NCBI GenBank assembly: GCA_015486895.1
Contig: WFQT01000417.1
Coordinates: 1-6,391, forward strand
Reading direction: 5' to 3'
DNA: 6,391 nt
Source of the DNA: Anaerolineae bacterium
GTDB taxonomy: Bacteria; Chloroflexota; Anaerolineae; JAADDB01
A program made the translations under genes and the position numbers. This document shows positions 1-6,213 of this stretch, piece after piece (position 1 is the stretch's first letter; each line of letters starts with the position of its first letter). Under the pieces are notes generated by a model, which was not told where the DNA came from, made no database searches, and worked only from the letters and a program-made list of their open reading frames with translations.

Positions 1-765
1 AGGTTCGGCCGCGACCCGGAGGGTGGCCTCCAGGCGGCGACGGGTGCGCCGGAAGCGGCGGAACGCGAAGTCACGGGCAGGGTCGTCCTCCGCGTCGGTG
101 AGGGTGATGACCAAGCGTTCGACGCGGGAAGCCAGGCGCTGGAGCAGGGCTAGTTGGACGGGAGTGAGGTTGTCAAAGCCGTCCACTGCGAGCAGGGGCC
201 ATCCGCGGGCAATGTGGGGGTCCGTCTTCAGCGCGTCCACGGCCAGCCAGCCCAGGCCCACGCGGTCGGCCCAGCCATGGGCGCTGAGCCGCTCCTGGTA
301 GGCAGCGTAAACCCGGGCCAGTTCACGCAGCCGTGGCCCTGCGGCGAGGGCGTCCACTGCGCGGGCGAACGAGTCGGAAGTGATCATGCCAGCCTTGAGC
401 TCATGGATGAGCTGTTCGAGAAGTTGGATAAAGCCAGAATGATCCACGAGGGTGGCGAAATGCTCCAGTTCCAGGCTGTCCGCGACCGCTCGCAGGAGCC
501 AGTACTGGACAGGGTCGCTGAGCTCGGTGTAGGCAGTGCGGGCCGCGCCGAGGCACTCGGCAATGAGGCCGTCGAAGGTAAGGGTGCGCACGCCGAGGGC
601 GCCGCCCATCTGAGCCAAGCGTCGCTGCAGGGCGCGGGCCTGCAGACGGGTAGGGACGACGATGCGCGGGGTGAAACACCCTGCGCGGACTATCTCCACC
701 GCCAGGCGGAGCACGTACGCTGTCTTGCCGGATGCAGCATTGGCAACGTGGATGCGTGTGGACAT
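1..765 (-). CDS. addB: AddB-type ATP-dependent helicase/nuclease subunit, N-terminal 255 residues (cut by window edge)
   Basis: This is the N-terminal part of the AddB (RexB-like) subunit of the AddAB double-strand-break repair complex, which resects DNA ends for RecA in the cytoplasm. The frame is open from ATG at 765 to the left edge: 255 residues of a protein usually around 1000 or longer, so the C-terminal PD-(D/E)XK nuclease and Fe-S cysteines are not visible. Visible marks run in the AddB order: a Walker A-like loop NAASGKT at residues 9-15, a VPTR strand at 37-40, TFDGLI at 63-68, SGFIQLLEQLIHELK at 110-124, and the signature LLAVDGFDNLTPVQLALLQ at 191-209. The Walker loop starts with Ala instead of the usual Gly. 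The start is supported by GGAG at 772-775, six bases upstream. GC is far higher than in the rest of the window, as expected for a host core gene. An AddA partner would lie outside the window. The family call is confident; other UvrD-like helicases lack the DGF-TP-Q signature. Confidence 0.87.
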   Translation of the reverse strand, partial: MSTRIHVANAASGKTAYVLRLAVEIVRAGCFTPRIVVPTRLQARALQRRLAQMGGALGVRTLTFDGLIAECLGAARTAYTELSDPVQYWLLRAVADSLELEHFATLVDHSGFIQLLEQLIHELKAGMITSDSFARAVDALAAGPRLRELARVYAAYQERLSAHGWADRVGLGWLAVDALKTDPHIARGWPLLAVDGFDNLTPVQLALLQRLASRVERLVITLTDAEDDPARDFAFRRFRRTRRRLEATLRVAAEP

Positions 766-1251
766 AGGTGTCTCCGGGTATGGGAAAGAAATGCAGTCAC
801 ATTAACGGTTCAGTGGCGGAGGAGAGACGGACATCTTCCTATTCCACCCCGTATCCCCTCAACAACCAGCAAAGGATTGTACAGACGGTAGCACCGGTGG
901 TCGGTGAGCCCAGCGGCCATGGCGAGACTGCGTTGCAACCTAGCGAGATCCTCAACGTCTGACATAGGGCGACGCAGAGGCTGTGATGCACATCGCAGAA
1001 GTTGTAGAGCGTGTCTGGTCAGGTGGAAAAAGAGACGCAGACCCCTACCATGCGTTGGGTGTTCCAGGTTTTTTAAGGGGTCGACTTGCTGGTTGTCTGC
1101 CGAGATGGTGAAATCGTGACCAGACGGGTGCTCAACTTGAAGGCTGTGCATCGGACCATACCCCGATCCTTGGCCTATCTGTTCAAAATTGTTATTTGCT
1201 CCCTCCTTGAGGTGCGGAATGTGGATATGTGCACAGGAGTCAAAGCTCGCC
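766..1251. other. Intergenic stretch between res and addB
   Basis: These 486 bases separate the res stop codon from the addB start. I see no convincing gene with a good ribosome binding site, no tRNA, and no clear intrinsic terminator after res. On the minus strand, GGAG at 772-775 serves addB, and TACAAT at 876-881 is a possible -10 box for it, but the matching -35 is poor and the implied leader is about 100 bases. A Shine-Dalgarno-like AAGGAGG (minus, 1202-1208) is not followed by a usable start codon. One minus-strand frame is open across most of the region and is listed separately. Confidence 0.6.
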
Positions 1252-1256
1252 TCATT
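810..1256 (-). pseudogene. Unassigned open minus-strand frame, possibly a decayed gene fragment
   Basis: One minus frame has no stop for 148 codons, from 1256 to its TGA at 810-812, overlapping the last bases of res. The only internal Met start is at 1151, giving 113 residues, with only a weak purine-rich stretch upstream. I do not recognise the protein. Its middle, KNLEHPTHGRGLRLFFHLTRHALQ split across residues 27-50 of the 113-residue form, faintly recalls the EH-x-x-GHG plus hydrophobic-helix ending of some DDE transposases, but I cannot confirm this. No terminal inverted repeats or target duplications are visible around it. It could be a transposase remnant, another broken gene, or chance. 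Position just beyond res, at the junction with the GC-rich host gene, would suit mobile-element debris. Confidence 0.22.
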
Positions 1257-3852
1257 TCAACAGTACCTCGTTGAATTTCTTCTCAAAACCTGTTTTCTTC
1301 ACAGTTTCATTATAGAATGGCATACCTATGAGACTATATTCTTTGTTTTGGAAAAGCACTTGGACCTTAGCTTCCCTCTCAATTTCTTGGAGAAACTCTT
1401 CTTTCCATTTATCCTTTTCCAAGAGTTGGCTGCCCTTGGCTTCAATGAACAACTGATAAATGATAGCCTTGCGGGTTTGGTTTTCTATCGCGAAAAGCAC
1501 AAAATCGGGCTCTAACGCCGCCCCATCGGAGAACCGGTATATTTGGAACAGCTTAGCGTTCCGTAGCAGGTAAATCTCAGCGTACTTTTCCTTCAGTTTG
1601 GGTATGGCGCTGTGGATAAAACGAACGAAGTGCTTTTCCTCTGAAGTGCCATAGTTTTCATCGTAGACGTACCAGGCTTTGTCGCTCAAGTCCAATTGCA
1701 AGGCAAGGTTGGACGTCTCTCTCATCCCAACGCCAAATTCCTTATCGCTGCCTTCGTTGAGAGCAATTTGCAACATTTTGTCTTTGACGCAATACCTGAT
1801 CGCCAGTGGCTCAAATACCTTTGTGCCTTCATATTCCGGCATGCCTGTTTGAATTTCCTTGCTAATTTGTTGCAACACAGCGATGGCAATGCGGAGTTTG
1901 TCTTCTGGCGACAGGTTCTGCACCTGAGCCGAAGTACCGGAGATATCCACAATAACCTGCCTCAGGTAGGCTTCTGAGCGAATAAGCTCGTCTATAGATT
2001 TTAAATGGGGGAAGAATTGCTTCAGATTGGAGAAGCGGTAGAAATCCAGTTTGTTCAGGGCTTTGCGGATAACGTGCACGCCAAAGTCGTATAACGCATA
2101 CGCCTGCGTGACGGTTTCGTTGGCTTGGGTTTCGGTTTCCTCCAGAATTGCTGTCTCGGCGGCGTAGCCCGTTCTCAAGCGATAGGAATGCCGTTGTGTG
2201 ATGGCAATGTCGGCAAAGCCGAAAATCCCCGTGCGGTCTGTACGAACGCGTTTGTTGACGAATATCACGCCGTTCTCCCAGAAATCTGTCTCTTTGAAAC
2301 TCTCCTTGACGCGCAGGTGAATCTCCCGTTTTCGAGGTGGCACAATGCCCGTTTGCACCAAGGCGGTATGCAGTTCGTCGATGTAACGCGGGTTGTGCGC
2401 GCTGTGGTAGTACAGTTCCTCCAGAATGCGCAGTTCGTTGTCCAGGTCGTCATCAAACTTGCGCCGGTCACGCGGCTGTGTCTCGTCCACCTGAAAGGGG
2501 AAATAACGCGCCCCACGCCCAATCAACTGTGCTTCGGAAATGGTGGTCTTGCCGGGGGTGCCCCGCTTGGCGTCACGCGTGTTGTATAAGCGCACGATGT
2601 CGTAAAGATTGAGCACATCCCAGCCTTCGTTCAGTTTGTCCACTGCGAAGATCACGCGAATCTGGTTATCTGAGTCTTCCAGCGAATTGATCAGGATTTG
2701 CTTTTCTTCGCTATCAGACTTGGAGTTGACGGTCAGGCAGCGTTTTGGCGCAAACTCTTCGCGCAGTTCAGCCGCCAGGTTGTCCAGCGAGATTCCCTGG
2801 GCGTCGAAATAGGCAAAGGCGTTTTGGATCACTTCCGCCTGGGTCTGTTCCTTGATTTTTTGCAAATCCGCACCAGTCAGGGACGCGATGCGTTCAACAA
2901 AGGCGGTGGCGTGCGCTTCTGACTCGGCGATTTTGCTGGATTTCATCAGCAGAACCGGCTTCAGGGGGATGCCGTGTTTTTCGGCTACTTTGCGACGGTA
3001 TTGGCTGAGCACCACGGCCTGCAAAGCGCGCTCGATAGGCAGCAGGTCGGCTTGCAAAACTTTGACTTCTTTGGAGTAGCCATCTTCCCGAAACTGCTTC
3101 AGGTCGTACTGGTAGATGATTTTATCGGCATATTTGGCGGCGACAGCGGGGTGGTCGAGTTCTACGGTAGCAGTAAATTCCAGCAGGATATTGTTCGAAC
3201 GGGAATTGAAAATACGGTTAACGGTCGCTTCCCACGTGTTCAGTTCTTCTGCTTCCGTTTTGGTCAGTTTGCGCTTGGTCAGGGCGTTAATGTGGTGGGC
3301 TTCGTCGGAGATGAGCACAATATCTTTGTCGGTGAAATCTTCGTAAGTCAGGCTGTTTTCACGCGGTTCATTCAGGCGGATGTGCAAGCCCTGAATAGTG
3401 GTGAACAAAACGCGGATGTCGTCTTCGTAGGCAGACTCAAAGTTCCCCACCTCGCGGATGTGGACTTCTTTCGCCCCGAATTTCAGCCGTTCGGCGAACA
3501 GGTATTTGAATGAAAGCGGGTTAAGGAAGTTTTCGCGGGTTTTCTCGATTATGTTCGTGCTGTTAACGAAGAAAATGAAGTTGCGATAGCCCTGCTCGTA
3601 CAGGTACAAGATGGCAGCGGCCATGATGAGCGTTTTGCCACTGCCGGTCGCCATGTGAAAGAGCAGTTGGGTTGGATATTTGCGTTCCGGGAAGCCGTTG
3701 AGATAGTAAAAGAATCTCCCCAAAGCTTCTCGCTGGTAAGGGCGCAGCGGAAAAGCCGGATTAAGGTTTTGGGTAGTATATTCCGGCAAATCTTTTGGGA
3801 TAACCCCATAACGCCACAAGGTATTGAAATCGTCACGCAAGGTTTGCGGCAT
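1252..3852 (-). CDS. res: Type III restriction enzyme, Res subunit (SF2 helicase plus PD-(D/E)XK endonuclease)
   Basis: Res is the ATP-dependent translocase and nuclease of a type III RM complex. With Mod it recognises a short asymmetric unmethylated site and cuts some 25 bases away. The 866-residue protein is complete and near the usual family length. Superfamily 2 helicase motifs appear in order: LRPYQREAL at 36-44, Walker A MATGSGKT at 67-74, DEAHH at 183-187, FTATV at 226-230, AVDKLNEGWDV at 403-413 (motif V), and QLIGRGARY at 442-450 (arginine-finger motif VI). The C-terminal nuclease is intact: EPDFVLF at 781-787 and FIEAKG at 802-807 supply Asp783, Glu804 and Lys806. The ATG lies 3 nt after the mod stop codon, and the GGGGTGA at the mod end is the only ribosome-binding candidate, so translation is probably coupled. 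The nuclease end of the gene is AT-richer than the middle. No frameshift or lost catalytic residue is seen. Confidence 0.95.
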   Translation of the reverse strand: MPQTLRDDFNTLWRYGVIPKDLPEYTTQNLNPAFPLRPYQREALGRFFYYLNGFPERKYPTQLLFHMATGSGKTLIMAAAILYLYEQGYRNFIFFVNSTNIIEKTRENFLNPLSFKYLFAERLKFGAKEVHIREVGNFESAYEDDIRVLFTTIQGLHIRLNEPRENSLTYEDFTDKDIVLISDEAHHINALTKRKLTKTEAEELNTWEATVNRIFNSRSNNILLEFTATVELDHPAVAAKYADKIIYQYDLKQFREDGYSKEVKVLQADLLPIERALQAVVLSQYRRKVAEKHGIPLKPVLLMKSSKIAESEAHATAFVERIASLTGADLQKIKEQTQAEVIQNAFAYFDAQGISLDNLAAELREEFAPKRCLTVNSKSDSEEKQILINSLEDSDNQIRVIFAVDKLNEGWDVLNLYDIVRLYNTRDAKRGTPGKTTISEAQLIGRGARYFPFQVDETQPRDRRKFDDDLDNELRILEELYYHSAHNPRYIDELHTALVQTGIVPPRKREIHLRVKESFKETDFWENGVIFVNKRVRTDRTGIFGFADIAITQRHSYRLRTGYAAETAILEETETQANETVTQAYALYDFGVHVIRKALNKLDFYRFSNLKQFFPHLKSIDELIRSEAYLRQVIVDISGTSAQVQNLSPEDKLRIAIAVLQQISKEIQTGMPEYEGTKVFEPLAIRYCVKDKMLQIALNEGSDKEFGVGMRETSNLALQLDLSDKAWYVYDENYGTSEEKHFVRFIHSAIPKLKEKYAEIYLLRNAKLFQIYRFSDGAALEPDFVLFAIENQTRKAIIYQLFIEAKGSQLLEKDKWKEEFLQEIEREAKVQVLFQNKEYSLIGMPFYNETVKKTGFEKKFNEVLLK

Positions 3853-3855
3853 GGC

Positions 3856-5775
3856 TCACCCCAGGTTGTAGAACAGTTTATTTAGGCGTTTATCTTCTTC
3901 GCACACGCCATAGGTTTCGTCATCCATCTCGCCCAGGTTGACGTACAACTGGTTGGCGTCCAGTGTTTCCAGCAGGAAGTGTTTTTGCTCTTCCAGGCTC
4001 AGGTCGGCGAACTCATCGCCGTGTTCGTTGAATTTGCGGATGTCCAGCCGGTAACTCAGGTGGGCTTTTTCCTGCATTTCTTTCCAGATGGTTTGCAGGG
4101 TTTCTGTATCCTGCGCGACCTGAATGCGCTCGATAAATTGCCCGTTCCATTGCATCAATTCACAATAGACGAAACTGCCGCCGCCATGCCAATTCACGGC
4201 TTTGGAAATGCCGCCCTGCTCTCCGGCAACAACCTTTTTCAGCCGCTCTACGGTGATGGTTTCCATGTAATCCATCTGCTCCACACCGATATACTGCCGC
4301 CCCATTTTGTGGGCGACAGCGGCGGTGGTGCCGGAACCGGAGAAAAAGTCGAGAACAATATCACCTTCACTGGTGGTGTACTCAATAATTCGTTGCATCA
4401 GCAGTTCGTTTTTTGGATAGGAAAACGCTTTGTATCCAAAAAGTTCTACGATTTCATCAGTACCCTTTTTGTTGGTGGTATGCTTCAACAAGTCATCCAT
4501 TGCTTGATTTAGAAAATCAGATGAAACGTAAGCCTTATCAAAATCATCTCCTTTTTGTGCGATTTCTTCAGACTTGAAAACTCTCATAGCCGGACGTTTA
4601 ATATCCAAGAAGTCGTAATCTCCTGGAAATACAATTTTCCCTTTTGCTAAATACTCATCAACCGAGTCTTTAGTAATACCCCAGCACCTATTTGGATTTA
4701 CCGGATACTCTTCTCCTGTTCTGGGATTAACCAAAGTGAAGTCAGAATTGGGCCTTTCCTCAATAGTCCTTTGAGTCGTTAAGTCCGTTAGCCTCCATTC
4801 ATCGTCTGGATAATCATCTGACTTGTAATATTTCCTTTGCACAGTTCTTTGAAACAGGGCATCTGTACGGATTGCCTTTTTCGTATAAATTAGCATCCAG
4901 TCAAAATCCTGAGAGAGTTTATAGGGCACATCACTCTTGCCGCTTCGAGTTTTACGAGGAATTGTGGCTATAAAATTATCTCTACCAAATACTTCATCTG
5001 CCAAAACCTTCAGATAGTGTAATTCGGAATCGCCAATGTGTATGAATATTAGTCCCAGATTCATCATTAAATCTTTGGCTATTTCCAATCTGTTACGCAT
5101 AAAGGTCAACCACGTAGAATGGCTAAATCGGTCGTTGTACTGAAAACTATCTGAATCAAGGTTATACGGCGGATCAATGTAGGTCAGTTTCACCTTCCCA
5201 GCAAAGCGTTTCTTCAGGCTGTGCAGCGCCAGCAGATTGTTGCCTTTGATAATCAGGTTGTCGGTATCTTTGATCTCTGTAACAGGATGTTCCCCTTGAG
5301 CATCGTAACGCTTCCAATTGGTGAGCACCTTTGGCTCGAACAGGCGGTCAATCTCATCGGGGGCTAAAATCGTGTTCCAGAAAATCTCATCCCGTTTCTG
5401 GTCTTCTTTGGTCTGCCCGCCTTCCAACACGCAGTCCTTGTAGGGCCAGGCCAGCACCACTTCGCGGCTTTCGCTCAGGTAACGGCCATCTTTGGCCATC
5501 AGACCGATTTTGTTTTTGAAACTGGTGTAGGAATCGGGCAGGAAGGCTTTGTTATTGACGAAACGGACAAACTTTTCCTTGTCAAAGACCAGCACGCCGT
5601 CCACATCGGCGAAAAAATGCTCTTTCAGGCGCGGATAGGAGAGCAACAGTTTGAGGAGGTCTTTGTCTAGTTTCAGGGCGTGTTCAATGACCTGATTTTT
5701 AAGCAGTTGGTCATCAGCCCAAAAGCGGGCGTCTTGTTTGAGCAGGGCTGCCAGTTCGTCAAAAAGTGTTTTCAT
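3856..5775 (-). CDS. mod: Type III RM modification methyltransferase (N6-adenine, beta class)
   Basis: Mod transfers a methyl group from S-adenosylmethionine to N6 of adenine and provides sequence recognition for both methylation and cleavage. The 639-residue protein is full length. The catalytic motif DPPY is at 201-204 and the AdoMet-binding motif LDFFSGSGTT at 475-484; this order (IV before I) defines the beta class typical of Mod subunits. GRQYIGVEQMDY at 492-503 follows as motifs II/III. Residues 1-165 form the Mod N-terminal region, about 205-465 the target-recognition domain, and about 520-639 the C-terminal part with NWHGGGSFVYCEL at 528-540. The ATG at 5773-5775 is preceded by GGGGAG at 5781-5786 with a 5-base spacer. 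It is the first gene of a two-gene operon with res. The recognition domain is strongly AT-rich relative to the rest, suggesting a swapped specificity module. The methylated sequence cannot be read from the protein. Confidence 0.95.
   Translation of the reverse strand: MKTLFDELAALLKQDARFWADDQLLKNQVIEHALKLDKDLLKLLLSYPRLKEHFFADVDGVLVFDKEKFVRFVNNKAFLPDSYTSFKNKIGLMAKDGRYLSESREVVLAWPYKDCVLEGGQTKEDQKRDEIFWNTILAPDEIDRLFEPKVLTNWKRYDAQGEHPVTEIKDTDNLIIKGNNLLALHSLKKRFAGKVKLTYIDPPYNLDSDSFQYNDRFSHSTWLTFMRNRLEIAKDLMMNLGLIFIHIGDSELHYLKVLADEVFGRDNFIATIPRKTRSGKSDVPYKLSQDFDWMLIYTKKAIRTDALFQRTVQRKYYKSDDYPDDEWRLTDLTTQRTIEERPNSDFTLVNPRTGEEYPVNPNRCWGITKDSVDEYLAKGKIVFPGDYDFLDIKRPAMRVFKSEEIAQKGDDFDKAYVSSDFLNQAMDDLLKHTTNKKGTDEIVELFGYKAFSYPKNELLMQRIIEYTTSEGDIVLDFFSGSGTTAAVAHKMGRQYIGVEQMDYMETITVERLKKVVAGEQGGISKAVNWHGGGSFVYCELMQWNGQFIERIQVAQDTETLQTIWKEMQEKAHLSYRLDIRKFNEHGDEFADLSLEEQKHFLLETLDANQLYVNLGEMDDETYGVCEEDKRLNKLFYNLG
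4381..5160 (-). other. AT-rich target-recognition segment inside mod
   Basis: Between DPPY and the AdoMet motif of Mod, base composition drops sharply. Counting 4381-5100 in 60-base blocks gives 277/720 G+C (about 38%). Flanking mod blocks give 33/60 (4321-4380), 33/60 (4201-4260), 32/60 (5341-5400) and 37/60 (5401-5460). The segment encodes roughly residues 206-466, which is the expected position of the DNA target-recognition domain in a beta-class Mod. The frame is uninterrupted. The simplest reading is replacement of the specificity domain by recombination within conserved catalytic flanks. Exact edges are approximate. Confidence 0.6.
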
Positions 5776-5780
5776 CGTTT

Positions 5781-5786
5781 CTCCCC
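5781..5786 (-). promoter_or_regulatory. Ribosome binding site of mod
   Basis: GGGGAG on the minus strand sits five bases upstream of the mod ATG and fixes the start at 5775. No competing in-frame start with a site of this quality is seen upstream. Confidence 0.7.
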
Positions 5787-5818
5787 AATTATGCGGGTAA
5801 CAATAGCGTTCCGACCGG

Positions 5819-5848
5819 ATTATACCAGCCCACGATTAAGCAGGCCAA
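5819..5848 (-). promoter_or_regulatory. Sigma70-type promoter for mod-res
   Basis: On the minus strand a perfect -10 TATAAT (5819-5824) is preceded by TTGGCC (5843-5848; 4 of 6 match to TTGACA) with an 18-base spacer. Transcription would begin near 5812, leaving a leader of about 37 bases before the mod ATG. The -35 box lies within the terminal repeat (R'-like box) of the attC-like element, so RM expression may depend on what sits at that junction. Confidence 0.6.
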
Positions 5849-5967
5849 CGTGTGGCTCACCTGCCAAGCGGCGCTGGCTCAGAACCACTGCTAACCAGTA
5901 CCATCGCAGGCAAATCGCACCGCTTACCCTCCGAGCGAAGCGAGGTCAGGTGCAGCCGTGGTTAGCC
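5843..5967 (-). repeat. Integron attC-like recombination site (imperfect inverted repeat)
   Basis: The minus strand reads GGCTAAC (5961-5967), then GGCTGCACCTGACC, a variable middle of about 60 bases, GGCAGGTGAGCC and finally GTTGGCC (5843-5849). Outer boxes pair at 6 of 7 positions. After a short unpaired spacer (CAC against GTGT), the inner boxes pair as GGCT-CACCTG-CC, with an unmatched G and A on the first arm. This is the layout of integron attC sites: R''/R' boxes, unpaired central spacer, L''/L' boxes with extrahelical bases, and a variable terminal structure. Total length of 125 nt is within the usual attC range. The extra bases on the first arm, and GTT in the last box, suggest the minus strand is the top strand, so the graspetide genes would be the cassette ending at this site. 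R boxes are close to, but not exactly, RYYYAAC/GTTRRRY. No integrase gene or second site is visible. It could also be an unrelated hairpin repeat. Confidence 0.5.
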
Positions 5968-5984
5968 CGCGAGACTTGCTGAAT

Positions 5985-6016
5985 ATTGGTGGGGAGACAT
6001 ATGTCCCCCCACCAAT
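5985..6016 (-). terminator. 16-bp hairpin just after the graspetide precursor
   Basis: ATTGGTGGGGGGACAT on the minus strand is followed directly by ATGTCTCCCCACCAAT, pairing at 15 positions plus one G-U wobble, six bases beyond the precursor stop codon. Because there is no spacer, the central CATATG-like bases would open into a small loop. Position suggests transcript termination or 3'-end protection for the ligase-precursor operon. There is no run of U after the stem (ATATTCAGC follows), so a classic intrinsic terminator is not fully met. On the plus strand the pair becomes an A-C mismatch, which favours a minus-strand RNA role. Confidence 0.5.
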
Positions 6017-6022
6017 AAGGCT

Positions 6023-6187
6023 TTAGTCACCCCAAGGCGTCTTCTTGGTCGGTTCTGGCGGCCGCGGCTTGTCCTCAGGCGACAAGGTATTCAATATGCG
6101 CCCATCTGGTGCCTTTTCGGCTGGTTCCAAATACCTGAACAAGAAGGGTTCACGCACCTCAGGAGACTGATTTACCTGCTTTGCCAT
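6023..6187 (-). CDS. Graspetide (microviridin-like) precursor peptide, 54 residues
   Basis: This small gene encodes the substrate of the ATP-grasp ligase that ends 26 bases upstream. Residues 14-21 read PFLFRYLE, matching the PFFARFLE-type leader motif that forms the helix bound by microviridin ligases. A linker rich in Pro and charged residues follows, and the chain ends in TKKTPWGD (47-54). In graspetides, ligases join Ser/Thr hydroxyl or Lys amine side chains to Asp/Glu carboxylates. Candidate partners here are Thr47, Lys48, Lys49 and Thr50 with Asp54, and Thr34/Ser36 with Glu38, Asp39 or Glu45. The usual microviridin core T-x-K-x-P-S-D is only partly kept: Thr, Lys and Pro align but Ser-Asp is replaced by Trp-Gly, and a single acidic residue remains at the end. 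The start at 6187 is chosen because a near-perfect Shine-Dalgarno lies 8 bases upstream; an in-frame ATG at 6295 would overlap the ligase gene. Products of this family are often protease inhibitors, but the target here is unknown. Confidence 0.8.
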   Translation of the reverse strand: MAKQVNQSPEVREPFLFRYLEPAEKAPDGRILNTLSPEDKPRPPEPTKKTPWGD

Positions 6188-6192
6188 CTTAC

Positions 6193-6203
6193 TCACCTCC
6201 TTT
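6193..6203 (-). promoter_or_regulatory. Strong ribosome binding site of the graspetide precursor
   Basis: AAAGGAGGTGA on the minus strand matches the anti-Shine-Dalgarno almost completely, with 8 bases between GGAGG and the ATG at 6187. It lies in the 26-base gap after the ligase stop codon. It decides the start of the precursor and implies much stronger translation of the peptide than of its enzyme, as expected for a RiPP substrate. Confidence 0.85.
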
Positions 6204-6213
6204 CTGTCTAAGA

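Noticed and set aside
876..881. Minus-strand TACAAT as an addB promoter -10
   Set aside because: No acceptable -35 at 16-18 bases and more than 100 bases from the start codon; too weak to list as a promoter.
154..891. Long plus-strand open frame of 245 codons at the left end
   Set aside because: It lies antisense to the well-supported addB fragment in high-GC DNA, which commonly gives open shadow frames; the translation is low-complexity and unlike any family I know.
1202..1208. Minus-strand AAGGAGG resembling a Shine-Dalgarno
   Set aside because: No ATG, GTG or TTG start at proper spacing leads to an open frame; the nearest TTG frame stops after three codons.
2125..4512. Several plus-strand open frames within res and mod (for example 2125-2589, 2974-3513, 3979-4512)
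   Set aside because: They are antisense to two intact genes with full motif sets and have no support of their own.
3856..5775. Phase-variable simple repeats in mod
   Set aside because: Many type III mod genes switch through tetra- or pentanucleotide repeats; I found no such tract in the gene or its promoter.
5890..5966. GCTAACCA / TGGTTAGC 8-bp inverted pair (5890-5897 and 5959-5966) as a shorter attC
   Set aside because: The inner boxes do not pair in this register, while the larger 5843-5967 pairing gives matching R and L boxes; the shorter pair is probably incidental.
5680..5982. Plus-strand 100-codon frame crossing the mod start and the intergenic region
   Set aside because: It overlaps the mod 5' end and the attC-like repeat, and its translation has no recognisable features.
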